A stretch of DNA of 57,023 nt. It comes from Microcoleus sp. CAWBG506. GTDB taxonomy: Bacteria > Cyanobacteriota > Cyanobacteriia > Cyanobacteriales > Microcoleaceae. The position numbers and the translations under genes were made by a program. Within the stretch, counting starts at the first letter, position 1, and each line of letters starts with the position of its first letter. The stretch is taken from assembly GCA_020883125.1 (NCBI GenBank), contig JAHREW010000023.1:1-57023 (forward strand). Reading direction: 5' to 3'. Of the stretch, positions 8,878-17,912 are shown one piece after another. The notes under the pieces are model-generated. The model was given only the letters and a program-made list of their open reading frames with translations. It was not told the origin of the DNA and ran no database searches.

Positions 8878-9648
8878 ATGGCTGGACATAGTAAGTGGGC
8901 GAATATTAAACGGCAAAAAGCGAGAGTTGATGCCGTTAAAGGCAAGGTTTTTGCTAGAATATCTCGTGAAATTATTGTCGCAGCCCGCACCGGTGTGTCA
9001 GATCCGGCGGGCAATTTTCAATTGCGAACGGCTATTGAAAAAGCGAAGGCGGCGAGTATTCCTAATGAAAACATAGAAAGGGCGATCGCCAAAGGTGCGG
9101 GTTTGTCTGGGGCGAGTTCGGAATTAGAAGCTATCCGCTACGAAGGTTACGGTATTGGCGGTGTGGCTATTTTGATTGAAGCGCTGACAGACAATCGTAA
9201 TCGCACGGCGGCTGGTTTGCGGGAAGCTTTTACGAAAAATGGTGGGAATCTGGGTGAAACTGGCTGCGTGGGCTGGATGTTTGACCAAAAAGGGGTTTGT
9301 ACGGTAGGCGGTTTTATTGATGAGGAAAAATTGTTTGAAGCGTCTCTAGAAGCAGAGGCTCAATCCTATGAGTTGATATCTATTGATGAAGATGAGGAAG
9401 GTGGTGAGGTGTTTACGACTGTGGCTAATTTGGAAAATGTTTCTGAGGTTTTGACACAGAAAGGTTTTCAAGTTTTGCAGTCAGAGATTCGTTGGATTCC
9501 CAGTATTACAGTGGAAATAGACAATGCTGAAAAAGCTCGATCGCTCTTGAAGCTGATGGATGCACTGGAAGATTTGGATGATGTCCAAAGTGTGACTGCT
9601 AATTTTGAAATGGCGGAAGAGTTGATGTTGTTGACAGTTGATAGTTGA
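8878..9648 (+). CDS. YebC/PmpR family protein (transcription or translation factor)
   Basis: A 256-aa protein starting with the invariant MAGHSKWANIKRQKARVDAVKGK. FARISREIIVAARTG and the second-domain motif ALTDNRNRTA follow, and EIRWIPS lies in domain three. Full length and intact. Homologues were described as DNA-binding regulators, and recent work links YebC proteins to translation of proline-rich stretches; which applies here is not visible. The start is certain from conservation. Confidence 0.95.
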   Translation: MAGHSKWANIKRQKARVDAVKGKVFARISREIIVAARTGVSDPAGNFQLRTAIEKAKAASIPNENIERAIAKGAGLSGASSELEAIRYEGYGIGGVAILIEALTDNRNRTAAGLREAFTKNGGNLGETGCVGWMFDQKGVCTVGGFIDEEKLFEASLEAEAQSYELISIDEDEEGGEVFTTVANLENVSEVLTQKGFQVLQSEIRWIPSITVEIDNAEKARSLLKLMDALEDLDDVQSVTANFEMAEELMLLTVDS

Positions 9649-9711
9649 CAGTGGGCCGTGGCTAGTGGGAAGGGTGCACTAACCAATAACCGATAGGTAA
9701 TAACCAACGAT

Positions 9712-9815
9712 CTTGTTTCCGGTTGTATCGGAATGATTAAACCACAGAGAACACAGAGGACACAGAGAAAGAGAAGAGAGAAATCATAATTCCGATGTCA
9801 ACGGATTTGATATAA
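9712..9815. repeat. MITE-like element A, copy with ACAGAGAACACAGAGG core
   Basis: A degenerate left end (TTTCCGGTTGTATCGGAATGATT) and a good right end (AATTCCGATGTCAACGGATTTGATATAAC) form imperfect inverted repeats around the core CCACAGAGAACACAGAGG. The right end abuts the stop codon of the minus-strand cyclase gene (9816-9818). Confidence 0.75.
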
Positions 9816-11687
9816 CTATTCTTTGGGACCAGTTAGCAAATAAGTAATCATGTAGCCTTTGCCTTTAATTTGAATAGCGCCACGCTTCTGAAAAGTATAC
9901 TTATCTTTTAAGAGTTCTTGGGTTTCTACGGTGACTTGAATGCAGCCGGTAATCCCATGGGATTCCATGCGCGAAGCAATATTTACTGTGTCGCCCCACA
10001 AATCGTAAATAAACTTTTTGAGTCCGATAACTCCGGCTACTACTGGCCCGGTGTGAATGCCGATCCGAATGCTGAAAGGTTCTGAATGTTCTAAACTGAG
10101 GCGGCGAATTTCTTGTAGCATATCGATCGCCATTGCTGCGATCGCCTCGGCGTGATCCTTTCGGGGGGTAGGTAAACCACCGACTACCATGTAAGCATCA
10201 CCGATAGTTTTAATTTTCTCTAAACCGTGGCGATCGGCCAAGTGGTCAAAAGCGGAAAAAATATCGTTGAGCACTTCCACCACCGCGGTGGCTGAAATTC
10301 TCGAAGAAAGTTCTGTAAACCCGACAATATCAGCAAACATGACGGTTACTTCGCTAAAACTTTCGGCAATATTATTTTCGTTGTGCTTCAAACGCTGGAC
10401 AATCGCGGCCGGTAACACATTTAGCAAGAGTCGATCGGACTTTGTTTGTTCGGCTTCCAACTGTTTGTAAGCATCGTGCAACTGGGAAGCTTGGCGGGCT
10501 CTTTCTTGGGCTAGTTTTTCGATTTGGGCAGTGCGGCTCAAAGCTGTCAGCATATAAGTGACGGGAATGAAAGTCCATAACATCCCCATGGTGAGAGTGC
10601 CCCAAGAACGCCAGTGTTTGCGACTTTTACGAATTTCCCGACTGGCTGAGACGTAGACATACCAATCGCGATCGCTAATTTTGAGGCGTCTCCTGCAAGC
10701 GGTATAATCGGGACCCGGATTGTTGAGAATGGGACAGTTTGACTTGACTTGCTGTTGCAACTCGGCGGACCCCGGCAAGAGTTTTTGGCTGTCGGACTGA
10801 AACAGCACTGAAAATTCGTTAATTTGGCTGGTGGCTGGTGTATCTTGCCCAACGGGGGGGCGGCTATTCCGCGAAATTGACGATGCTTCTGGCTTGTCTG
10901 GAGCCTCGCTAGAGATATAAATATTTAGATAGTCGGTATTGCGTCCTTTTAAAGAAGTTTGCAACACATCTTTGCCTCGAAATACTCCCATGACAAATCC
11001 TTGCAGCAGTTGGCGACGGGAGGCGACGGTAGTTGGCTTGGTGGTGTTGTCGTAAATCGGGACTATGGCTAATAGATTTAATTCCGAGGAATTATTTTGA
11101 ATTAAACCCATGTAGCTGGTGACAACCATTTCTCCGGTATCTCGCCCGCGAGAGAGTGCGGCCTGGATTTGTGGTTGGGAGGCGAAGTCAAAGCCCAAAA
11201 CAGTTTTGTTGGTGGCTGTCGGTTCTAGGTATAAAGCAGGGAAGTATTCGGAACGCTGACGGGCCCGAATTAGTTGTCCTTGGAGACCTGATTCTGTAAT
11301 CTGGAAGTTGGGCTGGTTTTGGGTTTTGTTTTGGGCTTCGTAGTCGGCGCGATCGCGATCGGGGATGCGGGGTAGCCAAGCCAGGATTTGCAGACTGGGG
11401 TGGACTGATAGGGGACGACCTACAAATCGGGCAAAGGAGGACTTATCGACTGTGCGGAAAGCTTTCATGTAGTCGCTGAGGGCGAGAACAGTGTCTAAAT
11501 CGGAGTTTAGCTGCCTTTCGAGGGCGATCGAGATATCATCCATGCGACGGTGGGTTTCGTAGTCCCAGCGCCCGTTTTCCCAGTTCCAGACAATCACAAA
11601 GGTAAACACAGACAACCCTATACCCAAACTCAGCGTCAAACCTGCTGGAATGTAGCGAAACCAGGGTAAAGGTAATTTTTTCAACAT
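9816..11687 (-). CDS. CHASE-domain class III adenylate cyclase
   Basis: Membrane-bound cAMP-producing receptor. ATG 11687 gives a 623-aa protein. A membrane segment near the N-terminus (about residues 10-32) is followed by an extracytoplasmic CHASE-like sensor (DYMKAFRTVDKSSFARFVG ... ILAWLPRIPDRDRADYE). A second membrane helix lies near residues 355-380, followed by a short linker. The catalytic domain contains metal-binding FADIVGFTEL and KIKTIGDAYMVVGG. YDLWGDTVNIASRM holds the purine-selecting Asp plus the catalytic Asn and Arg. The Lys/Asp pair argues for ATP rather than GTP as substrate. An in-frame upstream start at 11726 would add 13 residues before the membrane segment. The ligand sensed is unknown. 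Confidence 0.88.
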   Translation of the reverse strand: MLKKLPLPWFRYIPAGLTLSLGIGLSVFTFVIVWNWENGRWDYETHRRMDDISIALERQLNSDLDTVLALSDYMKAFRTVDKSSFARFVGRPLSVHPSLQILAWLPRIPDRDRADYEAQNKTQNQPNFQITESGLQGQLIRARQRSEYFPALYLEPTATNKTVLGFDFASQPQIQAALSRGRDTGEMVVTSYMGLIQNNSSELNLLAIVPIYDNTTKPTTVASRRQLLQGFVMGVFRGKDVLQTSLKGRNTDYLNIYISSEAPDKPEASSISRNSRPPVGQDTPATSQINEFSVLFQSDSQKLLPGSAELQQQVKSNCPILNNPGPDYTACRRRLKISDRDWYVYVSASREIRKSRKHWRSWGTLTMGMLWTFIPVTYMLTALSRTAQIEKLAQERARQASQLHDAYKQLEAEQTKSDRLLLNVLPAAIVQRLKHNENNIAESFSEVTVMFADIVGFTELSSRISATAVVEVLNDIFSAFDHLADRHGLEKIKTIGDAYMVVGGLPTPRKDHAEAIAAMAIDMLQEIRRLSLEHSEPFSIRIGIHTGPVVAGVIGLKKFIYDLWGDTVNIASRMESHGITGCIQVTVETQELLKDKYTFQKRGAIQIKGKGYMITYLLTGPKE

Positions 11688-11726
11688 AATCGAGTCGCCA
11701 ATAGGGGATTTAGGATAGCGCAGCAC

Positions 11727-12012
11727 TGATTTCGATTAATTTCAGCTAATTTCAGCGTTTTATGCTGCGAATTTAAAGCCCCGATCGCTCAAAAACGGAG
11801 GGCAATTGGGAATTAAAATTTAGAGGTTTCTGACATTTTGCACCTTTGTCAACAACTTAAGAACCTACTCCCACAGTAGAATTTAAATCCACAGTTCTCC
11901 TCCCTGGCAAGAATGCCCAGATGCACCGTAGGCTTCCCTTATATTTTTTTACCACAATTTGATAGCGGATCGACAGTTCCAAATCTGTCATTTCCTGTGC
12001 GCTTCGCCCATC
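11727..12012. other. intergenic region upstream of the cyclase gene
   Basis: AT-rich DNA that must hold the promoter of the minus-strand cyclase gene. I see no ORF or convincing promoter motif. A MITE-like element follows it. Confidence 0.5.
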
Positions 12013-12118
12013 ATATCAATTCCGGTTGTATCGGAATGATTTAACCACGAAGGCGCTTATGACGCGAAGTTCGAGAAGAGAGAGATTAATCATTCCGATG
12101 TCAACGGATTTGATATCA
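12013..12118. repeat. MITE-like element A, near-complete reference copy
   Basis: A 106-bp element. Its left end (ATATCAATTCCGGTTG, TATCGGAATGATT) and the reverse complement of its right end (ATATCAAATCCGTTGAC, ATCGGAATGATT) form an approximately 29-bp imperfect terminal inverted repeat. The core is TAACCACGAAGGCGC ... GCGAAGTTCGAGAAGAGAG. It ends 2 bp from the stop codon of sbcC (12121-12123). Confidence 0.85.
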
Positions 12119-12120
12119 CT

Positions 12121-15100
12121 CTACACCGACAAGCTGATACAAGAACCACGAGCCGTTTTGTTCACTTCTATTCTGGCTTGAAAAGCTTCTTTTAAGTGTG
12201 GCATATGGGTGACAGTTAGAATGCAGGCGAAATCCGAGGCGATCGCGTTTATAGCTGCAATCAGTCGATCGCATCCTTCCGCATCCTGAGTCCCGAATCC
12301 CTCGTCAATAATCAACATTTGCAAAGCCGTCCCAGCCCGCTGAGATAACAATCTCGCCAGGGCCAACCGAATCGCAAAATTAATCCGAAAAGCTTCACCA
12401 CCGGAATAAGTTTCGTAGGGACGAGTGCCACGGGCATCGGCGATTAAAATATCTAAAGTATCAATCAATTTAGTGGCTTTTTTAGAAGCAGCAGCCCGCT
12501 GAGTAATAAATTGAACGTGCAATTGATTGGCGCTCAACCTAGATAATATTTGATTAGTTTCTGCTTCTAGTTGAGGCAACACATTTTCAATCATCAAAGC
12601 TTGAATGCCATTTTTACCAAAGGCTTGACCAAGCTCTTGATAAACTAGCTGCTGGCGTTTTGCAACTTGCATTTGCTCCTTTTGAGCTACTAGCTGAACT
12701 TGCCAAGCTTCTAAACTTTGCTGCTGTTGCTGAAGCCGTCCCAGACTGCCCAAATGTTGGTCTAGCTGCTGGCGACGGCGACTGATTTGTTGCTCGATCG
12801 CACTTATTTGTGTTCTGGGATCTGGATGTTCTTGCAACTGCTTACTCATGGCGGCAATTTGAGTGCTGACAGCTTGCAAATCTCCATCGCGCACAGCCAT
12901 CGAACTACCTATTTCATTAACTCGCTGCTGCACTTGTGGGTACTGCTGAGTTGCCGCGCGCAGTTTTTCTGCCCTAGGAAGCCAAAATTGCGTCCGGCGC
13001 ATTTCGCTGCGGACTTGTTCGTGCTGTTCAAAATTGTAACCAACTTCCGCAATATATCTATCTAAAGACAGAATTTGCTGCTGTATTAACGAACTATTTT
13101 TTTCCTGTTCTAATTGCTGCTGCAATGCGACTAATTGAGTTTGCAATTCAGGACGGCGGGCGTTAATTTTATTAAGTTTTTGTTGAGCATCTTTGATTTG
13201 AGATTGCTGAATTTCTGCCCACCGTAAACGCTTTTCCTCACTCCGGGCGAGGGAGTGACTGCGATCGCTATAATTAAGTTCTTGCAGTTGCTGTTCGATT
13301 TGTTGGAGTTGGGCATACTCATCGGATGCGTAATCCCCAGTACGGAGCGATCGCTCTATTTCCGCAGCATCTTTTCGCAGAATTTGCAAGCGGTTTTCAT
13401 CCTTACCTAGGGCCTCCAATTGAGCCTGCAAATTAGCGCGCCGTTCTCGCAATTCTTCGTAGGGGGCTAACTCAGCTTCTAGTTGGCGAAATTCCTGTCT
13501 GAGGACGTGAATTTCCCGTTCCGACACGGCTAACTGTTCGCGGACTACCCACAGTTGGTTCCAAATTTCTTGCTGTTGGGTATGATGTTTTTTGACTACC
13601 AAATTCCAGTAATGCTCGTCTAAAGGTCGATCGCACAAAGGACAATTCCCAAAATCGGCATCGCGCACCACTAAATGAGAGTGAGATTGCTCATTTTCCA
13701 GCAAATTCGCTGCTTGACTTTCCCGTAGCAAAGCCTTCTCGGCAGTTTTTTCGCCTTCTTCTTTCCGTAAAAGTTGCAGTTTGCGATCGATTTCATCTAA
13801 TTTAGTTTGATAGTCCAGGCTTTTAGCTTTCAGGTTTTCGAGAAAGTTGTGTCTTTCTTTGCCTTTTTCCCGGACTCGCTCTTGATAAACTCGCTTGTTT
13901 TCTAACAGCAAAATTTGATTAGCAATTGCTGAAATTTCCTGTTGCAATTGTGGCTGTCGCTGCTGCTGTTCCACTTGCAACTGTCGGTTAATTTCCTGCA
14001 AGCGGGCGGTTAAACCTGCGTGGGCGCGATCGAGTTTAGTTTGTGTCTGTTGTTGCTGTTGGAGTAGGGGCGAAACTTGCAGTTGCAGTTGTTCTAGTTG
14101 TTGGAGTTGCGATCGGGCTACTTGCAATTTTGCCAGTCCTTTTTCCACCTCCGGCTGTTGTTTCAGAACTTCCATCACTTCAGTTTCTTGCTGTTGCAAA
14201 ACATCTAATTGAGCTTGCAATTGTTGAATTCGGCCTTGCAAAACACTCAATTCTTGCCGCTGCTGTTCTTGCAATTTTTGACGTTGATTTTGAGCCTCTT
14301 GGTTAGCTTTTAATTTCCCCGCTAGACTCTCTTCAGTAGCTTGTAAACTGTGGAAATAAGTAATTCCGGTTGTAATTTCATTTTCTTGTTGTAGCAGGAC
14401 TTTTAGCTCATTTTGCTGCTGTTTTGCCACAGCGAGTTCTTGCTGCAAGCGACGGCATTCTTGAGAGATGTTGTGATGTTGTTGTTGGTAGCCACCCAGG
14501 AGTGTTTGCCAAGTTTGGCGATTGTGGTGTTGCAGTTGCAGTTGCTGCAACTGTGCGGTGTCGATTTGCTGCTGTTGTTGCAATTGCGTTGTTGCTTGCT
14601 GCAATTGGGCTTGTTCTGTGGCGATCGCATCTTTTTGTTGCAGTTGCTCTTGTATGGTTTGCAAACTCTGCTTGAGCACTTCAACTTGAGTTTTAAATTG
14701 TCTGGATTTCTCCTTGGCTTGTTCCGATAAAGCATCGTAGCGATCGAGTTTGAGCAGATTTGCTAACACTTGTTTGCGCTCGATCGGCTTTTTCAGCATA
14801 AACTCATCAGCTCGCCCTTGTCGCAGATAGGCTGAGTTGATAAAAGTATCGTAATCTAATTTAATGTATTCGAGAATTTTTTGCTGAGTGATTCTCAGAC
14901 CTTTATCAGTCAGCGTGCGAAAATTCACCCCTCCTAGCCCCTCCTTAGTAAAGGGGGGAGAAGAAGTGAATTCTGCTTGCGTTCCCTTACCAAGGGCACA
15001 ATTCTCCTCTTGCACCCCCCCTTTACTCAGGGCGTAGAAGGGGAGGTTGGTTGCTACTTGAAATTCCAAACTCCCGGATTGTCCGCGGCGGCGATGGCGA

Positions 15101-15348
15101 ATCACCCGATAAACTTGGCCACCAGTAGCAAAAGTGAAATCAACCCGAACATCAATTTCGCCCATGTGGATGATCTCATCTTCATCGCTGCGACAACAGC
15201 CCCAAACAGCCCAGGTAATCGCTTCCAAGAGTGAAGATTTGCCAGCACCGTTAGGCCCGCAAATGCAAGCAGTGTGCAAGCCGCGAAAGTCTAAAGCAGC
15301 TTCGCGATAGCTGAGAAAATTTTTGAGTGTCAGTTGTATAGGAATCAT
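12121..15348 (-). CDS. sbcC: SbcC/Rad50-type exonuclease subunit with an in-frame repeat insertion
   Basis: ATPase subunit of the SbcCD (Mre11-Rad50-like) nuclease, which opens hairpins and DNA ends. Walker A is GPNGAGKSS (residues 31-39). Two long Gln-rich coiled coils flank a zinc hook, NCPLCDRPLD (about 565-570). The ABC signature is YSGGEAFR (981-988) and Walker B is LIIDEGFGTQD (1012 onward). At 1075 aa it is full length. Residues 101-142 interrupt the conserved SLEFQVAT...FRTLTDKGL segment with 42 residues encoded by a C/G-tract palindromic repeat; the frame is kept and all catalytic motifs remain. No sbcD homologue is visible in the window. Confidence 0.92.
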   Translation of the reverse strand: MIPIQLTLKNFLSYREAALDFRGLHTACICGPNGAGKSSLLEAITWAVWGCCRSDEDEIIHMGEIDVRVDFTFATGGQVYRVIRHRRRGQSGSLEFQVATNLPFYALSKGGVQEENCALGKGTQAEFTSSPPFTKEGLGGVNFRTLTDKGLRITQQKILEYIKLDYDTFINSAYLRQGRADEFMLKKPIERKQVLANLLKLDRYDALSEQAKEKSRQFKTQVEVLKQSLQTIQEQLQQKDAIATEQAQLQQATTQLQQQQQIDTAQLQQLQLQHHNRQTWQTLLGGYQQQHHNISQECRRLQQELAVAKQQQNELKVLLQQENEITTGITYFHSLQATEESLAGKLKANQEAQNQRQKLQEQQRQELSVLQGRIQQLQAQLDVLQQQETEVMEVLKQQPEVEKGLAKLQVARSQLQQLEQLQLQVSPLLQQQQQTQTKLDRAHAGLTARLQEINRQLQVEQQQRQPQLQQEISAIANQILLLENKRVYQERVREKGKERHNFLENLKAKSLDYQTKLDEIDRKLQLLRKEEGEKTAEKALLRESQAANLLENEQSHSHLVVRDADFGNCPLCDRPLDEHYWNLVVKKHHTQQQEIWNQLWVVREQLAVSEREIHVLRQEFRQLEAELAPYEELRERRANLQAQLEALGKDENRLQILRKDAAEIERSLRTGDYASDEYAQLQQIEQQLQELNYSDRSHSLARSEEKRLRWAEIQQSQIKDAQQKLNKINARRPELQTQLVALQQQLEQEKNSSLIQQQILSLDRYIAEVGYNFEQHEQVRSEMRRTQFWLPRAEKLRAATQQYPQVQQRVNEIGSSMAVRDGDLQAVSTQIAAMSKQLQEHPDPRTQISAIEQQISRRRQQLDQHLGSLGRLQQQQQSLEAWQVQLVAQKEQMQVAKRQQLVYQELGQAFGKNGIQALMIENVLPQLEAETNQILSRLSANQLHVQFITQRAAASKKATKLIDTLDILIADARGTRPYETYSGGEAFRINFAIRLALARLLSQRAGTALQMLIIDEGFGTQDAEGCDRLIAAINAIASDFACILTVTHMPHLKEAFQARIEVNKTARGSCISLSV
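14923..15048. repeat. 126-bp palindromic repeat inserted in frame in sbcC
   Basis: C/G-tract inverted repeats (CCTCCTTAGTAAAGGGGGG near 14940-14958, and CCCCCCCTTTACTCAGGG near 15015-15032) resemble the intergenic C-tract repeats of this genome. The length is 42 codons with no stop in the sbcC frame. The boundaries are set by where the family's conserved sequence breaks off. Confidence 0.75.
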
Positions 15349-15430
15349 TTAAGGCATCGCGCCATACAATCTCTTATAAGTAACACTATTTGTGTGGTGT
15401 TGGCTAGTTGTTCAATCCAGATCCAGAATA

Positions 15431-15518
15431 ATATCAATTCCGGTTGTATCGTCAGGTGATTTAACCGCGAAGGCGCGAAGTACGCGAAGTTCGAGAAGAG
15501 AGAGGATTTGATATAACT
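15431..15518. repeat. MITE-like element A, internally deleted copy
   Basis: Left end ATATCAATTCCGGTTGTATC, core TAACCGCGAAGGCGCGAAG and TCGAGAAGAGAG, then a right end shortened to GGATTTGATATAAC. The inner half of the right inverted repeat is missing. Confidence 0.8.
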
Positions 15519-15557
15519 TCTCAAAGAAGTCCCGACTCTGGGGATCGCTCCTAAATC

Positions 15558-15591
15558 AAAAAAAAGGTTGGCTGCAATCCTACAGCCAACC
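15558..15591 (-). terminator. Rho-independent terminator of the outer-membrane-like protein gene
   Basis: A 9-bp perfect stem, GGTTGGCTG (15566-15574) and CAGCCAACC (15583-15591), with an 8-nt loop. On the minus strand it is followed by eight T. It is placed 39 bp after the stop of the gene at 15630. Confidence 0.88.
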
Positions 15592-15629
15592 ACCTACTTA
15601 CTTGTTAGAGATTTGCTCCCACAGCCCAA

Positions 15630-16733
15630 CTATCGAGCAATATTCGGGAATGTATAACCGACACCAAGCAACAATCCCACTTCAGTACCATCCAGAAAAC
15701 CAATATTCAACCCAGCCGTTGCTGTAAAATTTCTAGAGAGTGGCACATCTACGCCCCCGGAAATCAGGAAGCCAAAATTGCTTTTGTCTCCGGTAGAAAA
15801 TGCCACGCCAGCACCTGCATAAGGAGCAGCAGTAATCACAAAATCATCGCTGACTTCTACTGCATTTCCCGATCCAAAATCGTAGGTAATAGGAATCAAA
15901 ACCGTGAGGTTGTCCCGGAACAAAACACTAGGCCTCACCGAGAAATTGTTGGTCAAACCAATTTTGCTAATAATCGCAAAGGAAGTGTCGCCCAAGGCTG
16001 TATCTCCCCCAAAACCAAGATTACCGCCAATGCCGATGTAGCTAGGGCCAGAACGGGTAGAGCGTCCGGGTCTGACTTGGTTTTCTTGAGCCACTTTTTG
16101 AGTTGGTGCCGAGGCAATTTCCGGTTTTTCATTAGCAGTTGTCGGTTCCTTTGTCAAGGCCGATGCCGAAGTGCTCACAGGATGACTCAACACTTCCTCT
16201 GCTGTTTTGACTTCTTTATCAGCATTGACTGCTGTCACTTCCGAAGTTCGATCGCCCTTGGTGGCGTTTTCGGCAGTAGGCTGGACTTTAATGCTATTAT
16301 CGGCCATAGTAGCTGCTGGTTCCGAGTTTTTAGTCTCAGCAGCCATAGATGTATTTTCCAGATTTTCAGTCGCCGGGATTTCGGAATTTGCGACATCTGA
16401 TGTTGCTGGTGCGATCGCAGATGCTTCCACATTCGTGGGTGATTCCGAAGTTGCTGTCTCTGGTACTAACTCAGATTTGACTCCCCCATCTAGTTGTAGA
16501 GAACTTATAGAATCAATTTGTTTATTACTAGCAGTTGTTACTGCATCAGTTTTAGCCGCCGCAGTTGCAACGGACTCGGAAAGTTCAGGAATGCTTTGAG
16601 ATGGCAAACTTGCTGATGTGGCGGTATCTGGCAAGTTGCCAGTTTCAGCTTTAACTGACAGGGTAGTGCAACAAACAGCCAAAGCGGCAAGATTTACTAA
16701 GGCGAAAGTAGACCTGGAAAATAGATTATTCAC
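15630..16733 (-). CDS. secreted outer-membrane-type protein with low-complexity linker and beta-rich C-terminus
   Basis: A 367-aa protein I cannot name. It has an N-terminal signal peptide (a basic start, a hydrophobic ALVNLAALAVCC core and an SVKA cleavage-like site). About 200 residues of Ala/Thr/Ser/Glu/Val-rich low-complexity linker follow. The C-terminal 140 residues have Gly-rich beta-strand repeats (YIGIGGNLGFGGDTALGD, ISKIGLTNNFSVRPSVLF, PYAGAGVAFSTG, GLNIGFLDGTEVGLLLGVGYTF). The end in an aromatic-containing strand resembles small outer-membrane beta-barrels. It is likely an envelope protein with its barrel in the outer membrane and the linker in the periplasm. A strong terminator follows. 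Confidence 0.7.
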   Translation of the reverse strand: MNNLFSRSTFALVNLAALAVCCTTLSVKAETGNLPDTATSASLPSQSIPELSESVATAAAKTDAVTTASNKQIDSISSLQLDGGVKSELVPETATSESPTNVEASAIAPATSDVANSEIPATENLENTSMAAETKNSEPAATMADNSIKVQPTAENATKGDRTSEVTAVNADKEVKTAEEVLSHPVSTSASALTKEPTTANEKPEIASAPTQKVAQENQVRPGRSTRSGPSYIGIGGNLGFGGDTALGDTSFAIISKIGLTNNFSVRPSVLFRDNLTVLIPITYDFGSGNAVEVSDDFVITAAPYAGAGVAFSTGDKSNFGFLISGGVDVPLSRNFTATAGLNIGFLDGTEVGLLLGVGYTFPNIAR

Positions 16734-17168
16734 AGATTCTCCTCAATTAATGGTGTGTTAAAAGTGTATCAGAGCTAAAGTCGAGAGCTTTGTGTGAACT
16801 TGACAAAAATCTGAGTTGTCTTGTTCCTACATTGCCGCTTAACCGTTGAACAGTCAACTCTCCTGCCGATGCACTTCTTTGAGTGTCTATCAGTTGTCGG
16901 TTTTATTATAATTTGCCGATCGACCAAAATCAATCCCAGAAAGGATTGTATACAAAAGCTGTGTCCCTTACAACAGCACAGAGTCGATCGGGGACTGAGA
17001 CCAAGATACAATCTTCTAGTGAGTCGCAGCACCGACAGCAACAGCTAAAAATCCGGCAAGTCTGGCCACACCAGCGGGAAACCAACACCAAGCCAGAGTT
17101 AAAAACCGTTTAGGCAGCATCCACAGTTAACAATTGGTCTACATACTATCTAATCTCAACCTGATTTT
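16734..17168. other. intergenic region between divergent genes
   Basis: About 435 bp separate the outer-membrane-like gene (minus) from the cNMP-binding protein gene (plus). It should hold both promoters. I see no repeat, RNA gene or clear operator. Confidence 0.45.
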
Positions 17169-17708
17169 ATGAGCAAAGTTTTAGTTATATTAGGAGAATT
17201 GAGCGATCGGGACATTGATTGGATGATTGCCAACGGGAAGCGTACCCAAGTCAAAGCCGGCACCACACTCATCACCGAAGGCAAACCCTTAGAAGCACTA
17301 TATATCGTACTCGATGGCACTTTGAGCGTATTTGCCTCATCCGTAGGCGACAAACAAATTGGGACAATTATTGCTGGCGAAGTCCTAGGCGAAATGTCCT
17401 TTGTAGACGGAAGACTGCCATCTGCTAGCGTCCTCGCCCTAGAAGAATGCCTAATCCTCTCAATTTCCAGACGTCTGCTAACCGAAAAACTCGAACAAGA
17501 CGTACTATTTTCCCTGCGATTTTATCGCGCCATTACCAAATTTTTGTCATCCAGATTACGTGGTACTGTCAAGCGTTTAGGCGAAGATACCAACGACCTA
17601 GTATATCAACAACCACAGGACGAACTCCCCATCTCCCAAGCTGTAGAAAATCCCGATTTAGCCCAATCGAGATTTCAATCCCTGTTGCAGCGTTTAAAAC
17701 AGAATTGA
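17169..17708 (+). CDS. cyclic-nucleotide-binding-domain protein without DNA-binding domain
   Basis: A 179-aa protein made almost only of a CRP-like beta-barrel domain: VKAGTTLITEGKPLEALYIVLDGTLSVF, IGTIIAGEVLGEMSFVDGRLPSASV, ECLILSISRRLL. The phosphate-binding cassette has the Gly-Glu of GEMSF. The Arg that normally contacts the cyclic phosphate (as in PRAA/PRTA) is replaced by Pro in RLPSASV, so cNMP binding is doubtful. A helical tail of about 45 residues follows without a helix-turn-helix. It could be a cAMP-family effector or a structural relative. It lies 5 kb from the cyclase gene, which does not prove a link. Confidence 0.75.
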   Translation: MSKVLVILGELSDRDIDWMIANGKRTQVKAGTTLITEGKPLEALYIVLDGTLSVFASSVGDKQIGTIIAGEVLGEMSFVDGRLPSASVLALEECLILSISRRLLTEKLEQDVLFSLRFYRAITKFLSSRLRGTVKRLGEDTNDLVYQQPQDELPISQAVENPDLAQSRFQSLLQRLKQN

Positions 17709-17731
17709 AACAATTTTCAACAATCCCAACT

Positions 17732-17801
17732 AGACATCTCCCATAATTATTGTGAAACAAGCCAGACAGCCTGTGCTTCAGAATTTTTTGGGGAGATGTC
17801 T
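17732..17801. repeat. 70-bp paired-hairpin element, copy 1
   Basis: The outer stem AGACATCTCCC / GGGAGATGTCT (11 bp) encloses an inner hairpin ACAAGC ... GCCTGT. It has the same length, stem and internal motifs as the element at 32526-32595. It lies just after the cNMP-binding protein gene and could serve as its 3' end or encode a small RNA. Confidence 0.7.
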
Positions 17802-17912
17802 AATTATGACAACGGCATAAGTCCTATCGAATTATCGAGTACATCAGATAAATTTTTCCCACACTTGTGAGGGTTTCAGGGAAATACAGCACCTGACAAA
17901 TTGTGACAATTA

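Noticed and set aside
14403..14735. Long ORFs on both strands inside sbcC
   Set aside because: Produced by the Gln-rich (CAA/CAG) coiled-coil coding sequence; shadows of the real gene.
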